Below are positions 47,977 to 59,094 of a stretch of DNA of 64,000 nucleotides, one piece after another. Below the pieces are notes generated by a model that saw nothing but the letters and a program-made list of their open reading frames with translations, was not told where the DNA came from and searched no databases. This DNA comes from Deinandra increscens subsp. villosa (taxonomy: Eukaryota > Streptophyta > Magnoliopsida > Asterales > Asteraceae). A program made the position numbers and the translations under genes. Where the stretch lies: the NCBI GenBank assembly GCA_039602395.1, contig JBCNJP010000025.1, positions 47,077,980 through 47,141,979 of the forward strand, written 5' to 3'. Numbering within the stretch: position 1 is the first letter of the stretch; each line of letters starts with the position of its first letter.

Positions 47977-50114
47977 TGTCACACCCCAACTAACGGCGGA
48001 AACGTTGGGGCACGATGATTGTCCAGATGCTCATGACAACTAGATAGTTACCAGGTTTAAACATGCCTTTCATTATTGATATACAAATATTGTCATACAA
48101 TACAATCCAAATAAATAAAAAAAAATCATGATACTAATTATTAATTTAAGGTCATTCTAGGTCCATAAGCAAGCCCTAAGTGTCATAACTGCAACTTCAG
48201 TCATTTCCTGCAACACGTACAACATATAAAGTCAACTACTAGATTTGGTGAGTAAACATAGGTTTAATATAGGATGTAAGTAAAGCAATAGCGATTCATG
48301 TGACAAGTGAAATTCATAGATTATGTGTAACATGTTATAAAGATGTTGTGTAACCAAACCTAGACATTTAGGAAATCAATCACCCATTGAAAATAAGAAT
48401 ACATTTTCAATGTAGTGGGTGGGTTGTCGACCAATAGCTATTATTGACCCATAGGCTTCCAAACAATCGTTAATGGTACACAAGCGATTAATGACTAGCG
48501 ACAAGCGACAAACGAATACAACATATAGATTCAACACGTATTACATATCAAGAATACACATGCACAACATGGAATCGCATAGTAATGTAGATAGAATGAT
48601 GATTAAAGATTTTGGAATAAGATACAATGTTGCACCCCAAATAATGAAAATGAAAACGGGGCTATGATTACTCACCTGATAAGCAAGTCAAGTAGCGAGA
48701 GAAAAACAACGAACGTGAGGAAAAGCTAACCGTGCTGAAAACCTAAAGAATTCGAAGAATCGACAATTGTAACGACCGATACGATTACCAAAGATTAATT
48801 GGAGAATTATTATTATTTATGTTAAGAATATCTTATTTAATAGTTATTGTTACTAAAAGACCCTTTTATGACCAAAAATGCCACTTTTGACAATTATTCA
48901 AAGTTTGGGGTTAAAACCATAATTTCACAAACTTAGGGGTTAATTATGTCAATTCGACAAAGTATTAAATATATAATTTTTTTTCAGAATTTAGGTTTCA
49001 TTATAATTACTAAAACCTTGTGTAAAAACAGAAAAATACACATCTTTAATATAATTACACTTTTTACCCAAAACTTTGAATAATTACATATATGGTCTAA
49101 AAGTTACCATATTTTTCCATAGTCATATTTTAACTTACCAAGTCCTTATTATATGTTTATTAACACCCCATAAGTGTGTTGATATGTTTAATTCATTACA
49201 AAAATATTTGGTTAATGATTTATGCGACAAAACTACCCTTAATGGGTCAAAACGCATAATTCTCATGTTTATGATAAAAATCTAGTTTTGATGGTTTGAA
49301 ATCATCATAATATACTTATATAACCTTTTAGAACAGATTAGGACCATTGGTTATTAGTAATGGTTATTTTTTTGATAGTTTTCCCTAAATAAAGTGTGTG
49401 TTTAAGGTTTGACTTCTAACACAGAGGAGTTTTGGTCAAATCCAGAAATGAGGTATTGTAAAGCACACAAAAACAAGTAACTTTGATGAAGAAACTTACT
49501 CGTGAAAGTCGAAGGAAGCTGGTCAAACCGGAAGGTCAAACTGATGGACTTTGACTTTTCAAAACGCAAACGGTCGGACAAAGCACGAAATTGAGGCTTC
49601 AAGAAGCTTGAGGGATATTCATAGGAGCAATATCAACTGGTATTTATAGGGTAGAGGGTCGTTTAGGGTTTTAATTGAGCATAATGGTGATTTTGGTAAG
49701 TCTTGGAAAGAAAGTCAATATTTTTAAAGATGGAAACGAATCAATCGACAATTAAATTCGTGGTAATTATGCATTTGGCTTGGGGAAAAAGTTAGAGGAC
49801 ATTAAGTCGGAACCACAGGCGAAAACGGAGCCTAAAACGGGTTTGAAACGAAGATTTTATGCCAAAAATAACCCAAAAATCGAGCTGGTCGCGATCAGAT
49901 ACAAAATATAGTATATAAATACTGGAAACTGATTTAGTTCGCAATTGCACGCCTGCCTTAATGGCCAGGGCGCTGAACCTTAGACCCGGAGGTCGCGGGT
50001 TCAACTCTTGCGGCCAGCATAACCCTTAGTTTTTTTTTTTTGATGGACTTCCAATCCGGACGGTGAGCTTGAAACGGGTCGGGTTTTGCTAACGGGTCGG
50101 AGGCGGATGTTACA
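47977..50114 (-). repeat. 2.1 kb 5' LTR of the non-coding minus element
   Basis: On the minus strand it starts TGTAACATCCGCCTCCGACC and ends TTGGGGTGTGACA. A tRNA-like sequence on the plus strand (about 49948-50018) lies near its beginning. No gene is supported. The minus frame 49792-50004 overlaps the tRNA-like part. Confidence 0.88.
49948..50018 (+). tRNA. tRNA-like sequence or tRNA pseudogene inside the LTR
   Basis: The stretch has a TAATGGCCAGGGCG block like a D-arm/A-box and a good T-arm, GCGGG-TTCAACT-CTTGC, whose GGTTCAACTC resembles the Pol III B-box. The anticodon stem does not pair well, so a working tRNA is unlikely. It lies antisense to the LTR. Confidence 0.35.
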
Positions 50115-50116
50115 AA

Positions 50117-52805
50117 TTACAGGAGTTACTAGGTAAAGGTTTCATTAGACCCAGCTCGTCGCCATGGGGCGCGCCAGTATTATTCGTCAAGAAAAAGGAT
50201 GGAACGTTCAGAATGTGCATTGATTACTGTGAGCTCAACAAAGTTACTATTAAGAACCGGTATCCTCTCCCTCGGATCGACGACCTCTACGATCAACTGC
50301 AAGGATCTAGTTACTACTCAAAAATCGACTTAAGATCTGGGTATCATCAACTACGAGTCCGTGAGGAGGACATTTCAAAGACAGCTTTCCGAACGCGCTA
50401 CGGTCATTATGAGTTCCTGGTTATGCCTTTCGGCTTAACAAATGCACCAGCGGTGTTCATGGACCTTATGAACCGCGTGTTCAAGCCTTACCTAGACCAG
50501 TTCGTAATTGTTTTCATCGACGACATACTCGTTTACTCAAGGACGAAAGAAGAACACGATGAACATCTACGGTTAATTTTAGAGTTGTTAAGGAAGGAGA
50601 AACTCTACGCCAAATTCTCTAAATGCGACTTTTGGATTCGAGAGGTTCAATTTCTGGGTCACATCGTCAACGAGCAAGGTATTCATGTTGATCCAGCTAA
50701 GGTAGAGGCGATCAATAATTGGTCTACACCACGAGCACCCACGGAAATTTGGCAATTTCTAGGGTTAGCAGGCTACTATCGCCGTTTTATTAAGGGATTC
50801 TCCCAGATAGCTCAACCGTTAACCGCTCTCACGCATAAAGGCGTTCAATACCGATGGGGTGACAAGGAAGAGGCGGCATTCCAAACCTTGAAAGAGAAAC
50901 TTTGTACCGCACCTATACTATCCCTACCTGACGGTGTCGACGACTTCGATGTCTATTGTGACGCTTCAATCCAAGGACTTGGGTGCGTTTTAATTCAAAG
51001 AGGTAAAGTCATCGCTTACGGGTCAAGGCAGTTAAAGCCTCACAAAAAGAATTACACAACGCATGATCTGGAGTTAGGAGCCGTTGTATTCGCCTTGAAA
51101 TTTTGGAGACATTACTTATACGGTACCAAGTGCACGATATTCACCGATCATAAAAGCCTCCAACATATAATGGAACAGAAGGAGCTCAACATGAGGCAGC
51201 GTAGGTGGGTCGAGCTGCTTAACAACTACGACTTGGCGATAAAGTATCATCCAGGAAAGGCCAATGTCGTGGCCGATGCACTGAGTAGGAAAGAACATGT
51301 TAAACCCAGAAGGGTTCGAGCTTTACAACTCACGATTCATGCAGAATTACCGGATAGAATCCGGGATGCCCAGAAGGAGGCCCTGAAAGAGGAAAACTAC
51401 GAGTCTGAATCCTTAAATGGCATTAATTGAACTTCAGAGGTTAAGTCGGATGGAATCCGTTACTACAAGGATCGTGTTTGGGTGCCTCTACATGGAAACC
51501 TTCGAGAGCTGGTGATGGATGAGGCTCACAAGTCTCGATACTCGGTCCATCCCGGTTCGGACAAAATGTACCAAGATCTAAAAGGACTCTACTGGTGGCC
51601 CAAGATGAAGGCTGATATTGCTACATATGTCAGCAAGTGTTTGACATGCTCGAAGGTCAAAGCAGAGCATCATAAGCCTCCAGGATTACTGCAACAACCG
51701 ACAATTCCCGAGTGGAAATGGGAGGAAATCTCGATGGACTTCATCACGGGATTGCCCCGTACTCCCCGTGGAAACGACATGATTTGGGTGATCGTGGATA
51801 GGTTAACCAAATCCGCCCATTTCTTAGCCCACAAAGAAAGTGACAAGACTGATAAGTCGGCACAAATCTACATCAATGAGATCGTCAAGCTCCACGGAGT
51901 GCCCTTGTCTATTATCTCCGATCGAGACCCCAGATTTGCTTCACACTTTTGGTGATCATTACAATCAGCCTTAGGTACTCGTTTGGATATGAGTACCGCA
52001 TACCATCCTCAGACAGACGGCCAAACTGAACGCACAATCCAAACCCTTGAGGATATGCTCCAGGCGTGCGTAATGGATTTCGGGAAGAACTGGGAAACTC
52101 ACTTGCCATTGGTCGAATATTCCTACAACAACAGCTATCATACTAGTATTGGAGTCGCTCCCTTTGAAGCTCTCTATGGACGGAAGTGTAGATCACCGGT
52201 CTGCTGGGCCGAGGTCGGTGACAGCCAACTCACTGGACCAAAACTAGTGTATGAAACGACGGAAAGAATTGTGCAAATCAGAAATCGTATGAAAGCTGCA
52301 AGAGACTGTCAAAAGAGTTATGCAGATAAACGTAGAAGGCCATTAGAATTCGAGGTGGGTGACCTTGTACTGTTAAAAGTTTCGCCCTGGAAAGGTGTTG
52401 TACGTTTCGGGAAGCGCGGGAAGTTGAACCCCCGCTATATAGGACCCTTCCCGATAACAGAAAAAGGTTGGAACGGTGGCGTATCGTTTGGACTTGCCAC
52501 CTGAACTAGATGGGGTACACAATGTGTTTCACGTTTCAAACCTGAAGAAGTGTCTGGCCAATGACACTTTGATAGTTCCACTGGAGGAACTCCACATCGA
52601 CGAACAACTCCGATTTATAGAACAACCTGTGGAGATAATGGGACGCGAGGAAAAGGCATTGAAAAGAAGTAAGATTCCAATCGTCAAAGTCAGATGGCAT
52701 TCAAAGCGTGGACCGGAGTTCACGTGGGAACGGGAAGACCAGATGAGAAAGAAATATCCCCACCTGTTCGATCAAGCCTCCGCATCAACCCAAGGTACTA
52801 GCTAA
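50117..52805 (+). pseudogene. Truncated Ty3/gypsy (chromovirus) pol: RT, RNase H, integrase
   Basis: The frame opens in reverse transcriptase at LQELLGKGFIRPSSSPWGAP. Gag, protease and the RT N-terminus are missing. RT motifs include FRMCIDY, LRSGYHQLRV, FGLTNAPAVFMDLMN and the catalytic VFIDDILVYS. RNase H follows (VYCDASIQGLGCVL, FTDHKSLQ), then the integrase zinc region (H-x-H ... CLTCSKVKAEH), the DD-E core (SMDFITGLP, IISDRDPRF, TDGQTERTIQTLEDML) and a chromodomain-like tail (VKVRWHSKRGPEFTWERED). Breaks are a TGA at 51428-51430, a TGA at 51953-51955 in the integrase core and one extra A in the A-run near 52461-52465 (+1 shift). The usual YRELNK is YCELNK here. It is not functional. Its left edge is the LTR start of the element at 43668-50114. 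Confidence 0.95.
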
Positions 52806-52828
52806 TTTTCGGGACGAAAATTTCTTAA

Positions 52829-52839
52829 CATGGGGAGGT
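52829..52839 (+). other. Polypurine tract of the plus Ty3/gypsy element
   Basis: ATGGGGAGGT lies directly before the LTR start TGTGACAACTAC, after the conserved TTTCGGGACGAAAATTTC context. Confidence 0.85.
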
Positions 52840-55464
52840 TGTGACAACTACAAGTTCCCAAGTTAACTCCGTTAACTTTTTCTGTTAGTCCCGTTAGTTC
52901 CGTTAGCGAACCCGAAACCTGTTATTTGAATGATTTTGTATTTATTTATGTTTACTTGTTAATTGACTTCAGTAACTTGTTTCGTGAACTCATTTCGTGA
53001 CTTTATGTGTTAATTATGAAAATTTGCATTTTTATGCGAAACCGGGCTTTGTGTGTAAAATTGGATTTTTATGTACAAATGTTAAATTTATGTAACCCGA
53101 CCAAATGTTACATGTTAAATGATTTAAAAACACTTAGAAACATTTTTAGAATTTTTTTTACTTTACAACTTTTTAGCAAAAACCCATTTAAATGAGTTTT
53201 TATGCCTTATATGCTTAAAAGAAACTTGAGGGGCCAAATGTGTAACTTTTAATTAAACAAAATCTGCATTTTCTTCCTCCTCCCCCTCATTTCTCACGAC
53301 TTCATCTTCCCCATCTCTTCCTCTCTTCACGGTTCACGCACACACACACACACCTACACTTGAATTTTTCGTGAAATCGAGCTCTAGGAGGTGGATTCGA
53401 GTTCCTACAAGCTCAAATAACATCAAGGAAGCTTCATCATCTCCTCTTCTCCTTCTAATCTGCGATTTTCCCCCAAAACTAGTAACCCTAACTTTTTGAA
53501 ATCCGAATTTGTTGTTGCATGTGTGTTCTTTGGTGTTTGTATGCTAAATGGTGAGCTATTATGCTCATAATTCATGTTTTAGGTTGAGATATGCTATATG
53601 TTAAATTGGGACAGATTTGAATTCGGGTTTAGGACTGGGATTTGAGCACAAAATCTGCTATGTGGGTTCTTGTATGAATGTTGGGTGTTTGTTATGAAAT
53701 TTGGGTGTTTATGCTCTTGTATGCTAGCTACATGTTCAAATTCTGCTATGATTTTGATATGAACTTGTTAGGACCATAAATTGCATGTTATTATGATTAT
53801 AAAGTTGTTAGTAGGTGTTTGATTGATCAAATGTTAGCATAGAATTGAAATCCTAAACATTTGCAAACTAAAGATTTTTGACAGCTTTGACCAGAATTTT
53901 GGGTCAACTTACAGCAGCCATAACTTACTCAATTTTGCTCGAAACTGATTGATTCTTTTTCCCTAGTAAAGTAGGATGTCTTAGCTTTACAACGGCTACT
54001 ATCACACTTTCAAAAACCTTCGTTTGGTCACTCAAAACACTGCTGCAAGTTGGGTACTCAAAGCTGTCCAGTTTAGTGAAAAGTATACTTTTCAATTTGG
54101 TTGAGCATGCTAATCTTGTTTTATTGACAATTTTATTAATTGTAAATGATGTTTATATATTAAAAGTAAGATCTGGAAAAGTTGGTTCATAAATTCAAAG
54201 TTTTGAGTGAGTTATGAAAGTTTTCATTTCACTTTGACTAGTTTACTAAATGCTGAAAATGCTAACTTCCGACGTGCATAACTTTATAAATTCTTAACCT
54301 TTTTACTTGATTCTTTTTGTAACAAGTCCTAAATGATGTGTAGTATATGCCTGTAAAAATTAAGGAGTTAAATCCAAGTAATGTGGATTTTAGCTATGTC
54401 ACTAGATAGGTGCTTGAAGTTTGACTTTCTGGGTCAACTTTGACTTAAGTTGCAATTACTTGATTTGCTCCCAAATTGGGACTTGTATGTACATAGTATG
54501 ACTTGCGTGAATGCATGAAACTTGCTTGGGTGATTATGCGTTATTATTAGTCCTAGTGACAACTTCTAATCCAGTTAGGCAATATTTACCCAATTAGGTC
54601 GATCTTGACCAACTTGTAGAACCAAGTGCCGCGTACCAGTGCACCCTAAGGTGAGTTTCACTTACTATTTAGTTGCATCCGGTAAAGGATGGCAACACAC
54701 GGTAAAGGTATTTCTTTACTTGAGTAATTATCCCACATATATCACATGTTTCACTGAATTGCTTTTAATATCAAAAGTCCTTACTTATCGGACCATTAAT
54801 ATAGAATAGCAAGGTAATGTTGAGTAGTACTACTGAGGATTGACACCCCCGCTCAGCGATGCACAGGATGCACCCTCCCGACTTACGGTCGGACTGAGAA
54901 CAATATTAGCCTAGGACAACCGTGATCGGGAAAGACACGGGGAAGGCAAACTACATAGGTTATACCTGTGATACATTGTCAGCTTTGGTTTCGAACGTTC
55001 AGGTGAGCATAAGCATAGGCTAGCTACCTAATGATACGGATAATACTTGCATTACTAGGTTACGAATTATTTCCTTACTATTCGTATGCATTTTGGTCTA
55101 CATGGTGTTGTGTAGACTGTTTTAGTGAACTCACCAGCCTTTTAGCTGACACTTGATTGATGGATACTTTTCAGGTCGCTAGGTGGATCATGGATGGCAC
55201 GGATGACGGCAGTACACTTGACTTGCAAACCTTTGGGGAATATGCATTTTGAACATTTAAACTTGTTATTTTGTCAAACTAAACATGTACTCTGTTGATG
55301 TGCTTCCGCTGAACTATTTAACTAAACTATGCTCCATTTTGTAAAAAGTGCTTTAACTTATTATAAATTACTATTATGGCTTGGTTGTAACTAAAGTCTT
55401 GGATCCTAGTCTGGTTTACACCCCACACGGTTATACTCCGTTAGTGGAAATTGGGGGTGTTACA
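52840..55464 (+). repeat. 2.6 kb LTR of the plus Ty3/gypsy element
   Basis: Runs from TGTGACAACTACAAGTTCCC to GGGGGTGTTACA. Its last 0.8 kb is the same family as 1-865. CACACACACA and a CT-rich leader-like block lie at 53270-53350. No genes are seen. Although this should be the 3' LTR of the pol fragment, it is followed by a primer-site-like sequence, which belongs to the TRIM described next. Confidence 0.9.
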
Positions 55465-55697
55465 GATTGGTATCAGAGTCGGTCGTCGGCCAGTGTGCCA
55501 GCGAGGACGCTGGTCCCCTAAGGGGGGAGGATTGTAACATCCCACATTGGTGGGGAGGGGAACTAAGCATGCCTTTATAAGGGTGTGGATACCTCCCTCA
55601 CCAAGACGCGTTTTAAATCCGTGAGGGGTGGATGCTTGAGGGCATGCCGGATGCCAAAGCGGACAATATCGTGGTGCGACGGGTCTGGGCTGTTACA
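55465..55697 (+). mobile_element. TRIM interior and 3' LTR joined to the Ty3/gypsy LTR
   Basis: TTGGTATCAGAGTC (55467-55480), a 50-bp spacer with GGCCAGTGTGCCAGCGAGGA, a purine tract AAGGGGGGAGGAT (55520-55532) and a 165-bp LTR (55533-55697, TGTAACATCCCACATTGG to GGGCTGTTACA) form the body of a terminal-repeat retroelement in miniature (TRIM). I know this TRIM type in many plants. The left TRIM LTR is missing and its place is taken by the Ty3/gypsy LTR end. It is inserted in the gag start of the copia-type fragment to the right. Confidence 0.8.
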
Positions 55698-56537
55698 ATC
55701 ATAGTTCATCATACTTTGCATCGTGGTTTGAATTGACGTTTGCATTCCGGCAAAAGCTTGAAAATCGGACATCTTGAATAGTCTTGATTACTGTTTACCC
55801 GAACTAAAACGAACTGAAAATTATTGACCCGAACTGATCTGAACCAAATCCGAACTGAAATAATCCGAGGTGATCCAAACTGGTTCCGAACTGTGACTTC
55901 AGGTACACGAACTCAACCAAACTGAATCCGAACAGAAATCCGAACCTATCAGAACCAACACTTTGCTAGACCGAACTCAGTCTGAACTCAGCCGAACTCT
56001 CACTTCGCTTAACCAATAATACCCGAACCCAACCGAACTCACACTTCGGAGCGGTTATCGTTCAGACATACTGTTCTTCACCCGAACTCAACCGAACTGG
56101 ACCATTTTCGAATCAATTTTCACGAGCTAATTTTTCAAAAACGGTAGAGATTTGATCAGTAGATTGAACCGAAAGCTCTGATACCACTTATAAGTTCGTG
56201 AGTTGTGGATCGTCTACTCAATCAGTGATCAAACGTGTAATTCGAGTTAAGAAACAAGACACGAGATGTAAATACAGATGAGATTTGTATTACTAAACCA
56301 CAGAGAAGTACACACTCAGTTCACACAGTAAATCTAGAAAGAAGTTATGAATTCTATACAAGATGATCTATTTATACTTGCTCATACTTGTCCAAACACG
56401 ACCTCACACGAACTGCCACTTCGGGTCAGTTCATGTGCACCCGAACTGGCAAATCGGGTCACTTCGGACACGACCTCTTTTGTAGCATTGTTCTTGTACT
56501 TGATACTTCACATGATGAACAGAATAATGCTCTAACA
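55698..56537 (-). mobile_element. 5' end of a gag-family copia-type element (fragment)
   Basis: On the minus strand: a 349-bp LTR (56537-56189, starting TGTTAGAGCATTATTCTG), a primer site (56186-56175), a CCGAAC/CGAACTGA leader (56100-55795) and the first 25 codons of gag from 55772 (MSDFQAFAGMQ...MMNYD), where the TRIM interrupts it. The LTR start matches the LTR at 31339. The inner LTR edge has TA where TG is expected. Confidence 0.85.
55795..56100 (-). repeat. Leader array of CGAACTGA-type motifs
   Basis: About fifteen copies of CCGAACT(G/C)A variants lie between the primer site and gag. The variant (CCCGAACT) is the one found in this element's own LTR at 56400-56460. Confidence 0.8.
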
Positions 56538-57571
56538 CTCCTCCTCCTAAACCTATGAGTCTCATTGACTCACTTCTTGGCAGTTCACCATCTATTCCAC
56601 CTCCTACTACACAAATCTCCACCATTACCACCAAAATAAACCCACCCAGGGCCAATAGACCTCAAACCAAAAAGCCACCCTCTAAATAGCCCAGACCATC
56701 CAAACCCATTCCACCTAAGTTTATGGCTGACAATTTCACACCCATTAAACCTCTCACCAAACCCACACCAAAACCCACAACAGAATCATCTCAACCCTCC
56801 TCAATCTAAAAATCAACTCATCCCATCACACAACCACCTTCTGCACCACAATCCTCAACACCTACTGAACCCACCAACCCTGCAAACCCACCAGAACCAA
56901 CAACAGGTACTTCAAGGAGAAGGAAAACAATGTCAAAAAGAAAGAGATCTCAAGTTGTTCTCTCCTGTTCTGAATCATCTTTTGATGAGAAAGAAACTGA
57001 AAATCTGCATGCCGAAAGAAGAAGAATCCTCTCTTGGAAGTTTGATGAAGATCTGAACATCTACTTGTTCACCACAAGCACCAATGAAGTTATGAGATTA
57101 AGCAGTGATGAAACTCTCATAAACTTATCTGATTTAGAGCTTGGTGATGTGAGAAACCTAACTGGCGATGGTAAAAGATTGAGTGCTCAAGACCAGTCCT
57201 TGATGCTGAAGATAAGGATGCATTTTGACACATCAACAAGGGAAACTTCGTCTGCTAAACCTATCAAATCACACTGCACTGTCACCAATGTAGAATTAAA
57301 TCTTGTTAATGATCGCTACTTAGTGTATAGTGCTGATGGTTCATTCACAAGACACAGGAGATTATTCCAGCTAAATGGAATGATGTTGATAGAAAGACAA
57401 TACTGGATATCATAAAACAGATTGTTCAAATTTGATATGAGGAGAAATTCAGATGAAAAGTAGATGTTGGTTTTTGTTGAAGATTGTAAGTGCTTTTGAA
57501 AATTTTTGAGACCGTTTGTTTATTTAGTAAGTTTTTCAGAAGATTTTGGAAGCATCATCTTAGGCGGAGAT
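56538..57571 (+). pseudogene. C-terminal fragment of the third retroelement ORF
   Basis: A Pro/Thr/Ser-rich stretch with two in-frame stops (about 56686 and 56806) leads into an open 161-codon segment, 56930-57415. The segment starts with a basic MSKRKR patch and then SWKFDEDLNIYLFTTSTNEVMRL...LSDLELGDVRNL. The pattern W-x-FD ... TN-x-EV-x-R ... L-x-DL recurs at 58846-59094 and 59585-59749, so it is a family domain. Its function is unknown. A purine tract AGGCGGAGAT (57562-57571) and an LTR follow, so this is the 3' end of a plus-strand element. Confidence 0.6.
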
Positions 57572-58189
57572 TGTAAGGAAGTATTTACTCTGAAGAAATG
57601 ATGTTGATCAGCTAAGTAAAGTCTCGAAAAGGCTTAGAAGACCCGAGGTAACCAGTTATCTCGGACAAGCAAACTACCCGACATAGCTTAAAGTTACCTC
57701 GGGAGACTTTTTATCTCAGAAGCACAGTTTTATTTTGGACAGTGAATGTGCCCGAGATAACTCAAGTTACCTCGGTAAGGAGGTTATCCCGGACAACTTG
57801 ACTTCCTCCACTTGTCTCTGACATATATGATCTTGCTTTAGAGAGACAACCTGCTCTTTTCCTGACAAGATGCTGACACTTTATCTTCTAGCCTAGTTTA
57901 TTATTATTCTAGTTCATGTATCTTACTCGACGATCAAGATGTTGGCACTATATATAGACACTTGTAGTCTGTTTATTCCAAGTGTGTGTAATTCACTCAC
58001 ATATGTTCTTCGAATCATCAAGTATTAATATAGTGCCCAATTTTACTCATATCAATGTTGTACTTGGTTTGTACTCGATTTCATCTTGTTTTACTTAAAC
58101 AGAGTAAAGGATTAACCTGTTTTCGCCTGGTTAATTCTAAGTAAAATCTTGTAACTGGTTAAACTCTATAACCATATTTCGATCCTACA
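57572..58189 (+). repeat. 618-bp copia-type 3' LTR
   Basis: Starts TGTAAGGAAGTATTTACT and ends TTTCGATCCTACA. U3 contains an inverted array of CCGAG(G/A)TAAC and GTTA(C/T)CTCGG (57655-57800), followed by the TATA box CTATATATAG at about 57957. This is the same layout as the CCGAAC arrays of the other families but with an unrelated motif. Confidence 0.82.
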
Positions 58190-58548
58190 AACCGGTTACG
58201 GTCCATAGTGAGGAGGGGATAGGCCCAAACACTTAAATGCAAGTGTTTGGCCCAAGTTTAGAGTTTTATTAGGCCTTGGTGACCCGTAGTCTCTAATTGG
58301 GCTTATTTGGCTTTTACGGCTCAGTTATAGTAAGTAAACCAGTCTAATGGGCTTTGTAGTCCATAATTCACTTATTAGGCCTAGGTGGCCCACCAGTGTT
58401 TGATTGGACTTACTATATGTTTAATGAGCTTAAGGTTGAACTATGTGCTTGAGAGGTGAAAGATGGTTAATGTTGAGAATTGGAATTGAGGGTGGTTGAG
58501 ATTTCTAGACGGGTGATCATGTATGAATTTGTTTGTGTGTATGCAATT

Positions 58549-58586
<38 letters not shown>

Positions 58587-58705
58587 ATGTGTGTGTGTGT
58601 ATTTATTAATGTTTATGGTTCTTCTATCTCATAATTATCAATAAAATGGCGCAAAAAATTCATTGTGAAAAATATATGGGTATCTATTGGTGTGGGTGTT
58701 ACACT
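58190..58705. other. Unassigned sequence, possibly a 3' LTR scrap
   Basis: No gene. It ends GTGGGTGTTACA at about 58702, like many LTRs here, and holds an AT/GT microsatellite (58551-58610). Confidence 0.35.
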
Positions 58706-59094
58706 GGTGCATGATATCCAGTCATGACATATCGTGCTTCAAAAGGAATGGGGAAGATAACTATTCTGACAAGAAAATATGCAAAAAAACAAATGAAGAA
58801 CTTGCTAAACAGATAAATGGTGCTCCTTAAAGAGAAACTGAATCCATGTCTATTCCAAATGTTATTCAAATCAGAGTACCTGAAATGAACTCTGAGTCAA
58901 AATCGAATGCTTTCACTGGATGGCACTTTGATGGAGAAAGTGGAATTGCAATTATCTCAAGAACAAATCAAGAAGTCATCAGGATCCACATTGCTGCTGA
59001 TCTGCTTCAGTTTACTCTTGAAGATCTAGTGAAGCTCAGCCATTATCGTATTACCGGTGATGCAGAATGGGAGCATTATGCCAAAGACTTTTAG
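58706..59094 (+). pseudogene. Third-ORF C-terminal fragment, copy 1
   Basis: An open segment at 58846-59094 (82 codons) reads WHFDGESGIAIISRTNQEVI, then DLLQFTLEDLVKLSHYRITG, the same domain pattern as 56930-57415. A stop lies just upstream of the ATG in frame, and coiled-coil-like Lys/Asn-rich sequence precedes it. It is a retroelement remnant, not a host gene. Confidence 0.6.

Larger units (their letters stand above)
43668..50114 (-). mobile_element. Large non-coding LTR retroelement (LARD-like), minus strand
   Basis: On the minus strand: 5' LTR 50114-47977 (2138 bp), perfect primer site 47974-47961, a 4.2 kb interior without any pol or gag domain, a purine tract at 43750-43734, and the first 66 bases of the 3' LTR (43733-43668), which are identical by eye to the first 66 bases of the 5' LTR at 50049-50114. 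The identity suggests recent activity despite the lack of coding capacity. The right LTR edge meets a truncated Ty3/gypsy RT frame at 50115-50117, so this element probably inserted into that older copy. Confidence 0.85.

Noticed and set aside
51116..51298. Minus-strand frames over the Ty3/gypsy pol (also 51912-52109 and 52529-52723)
   Set aside because: They are shadows of the plus-strand RT, RNase H and integrase coding sequence.
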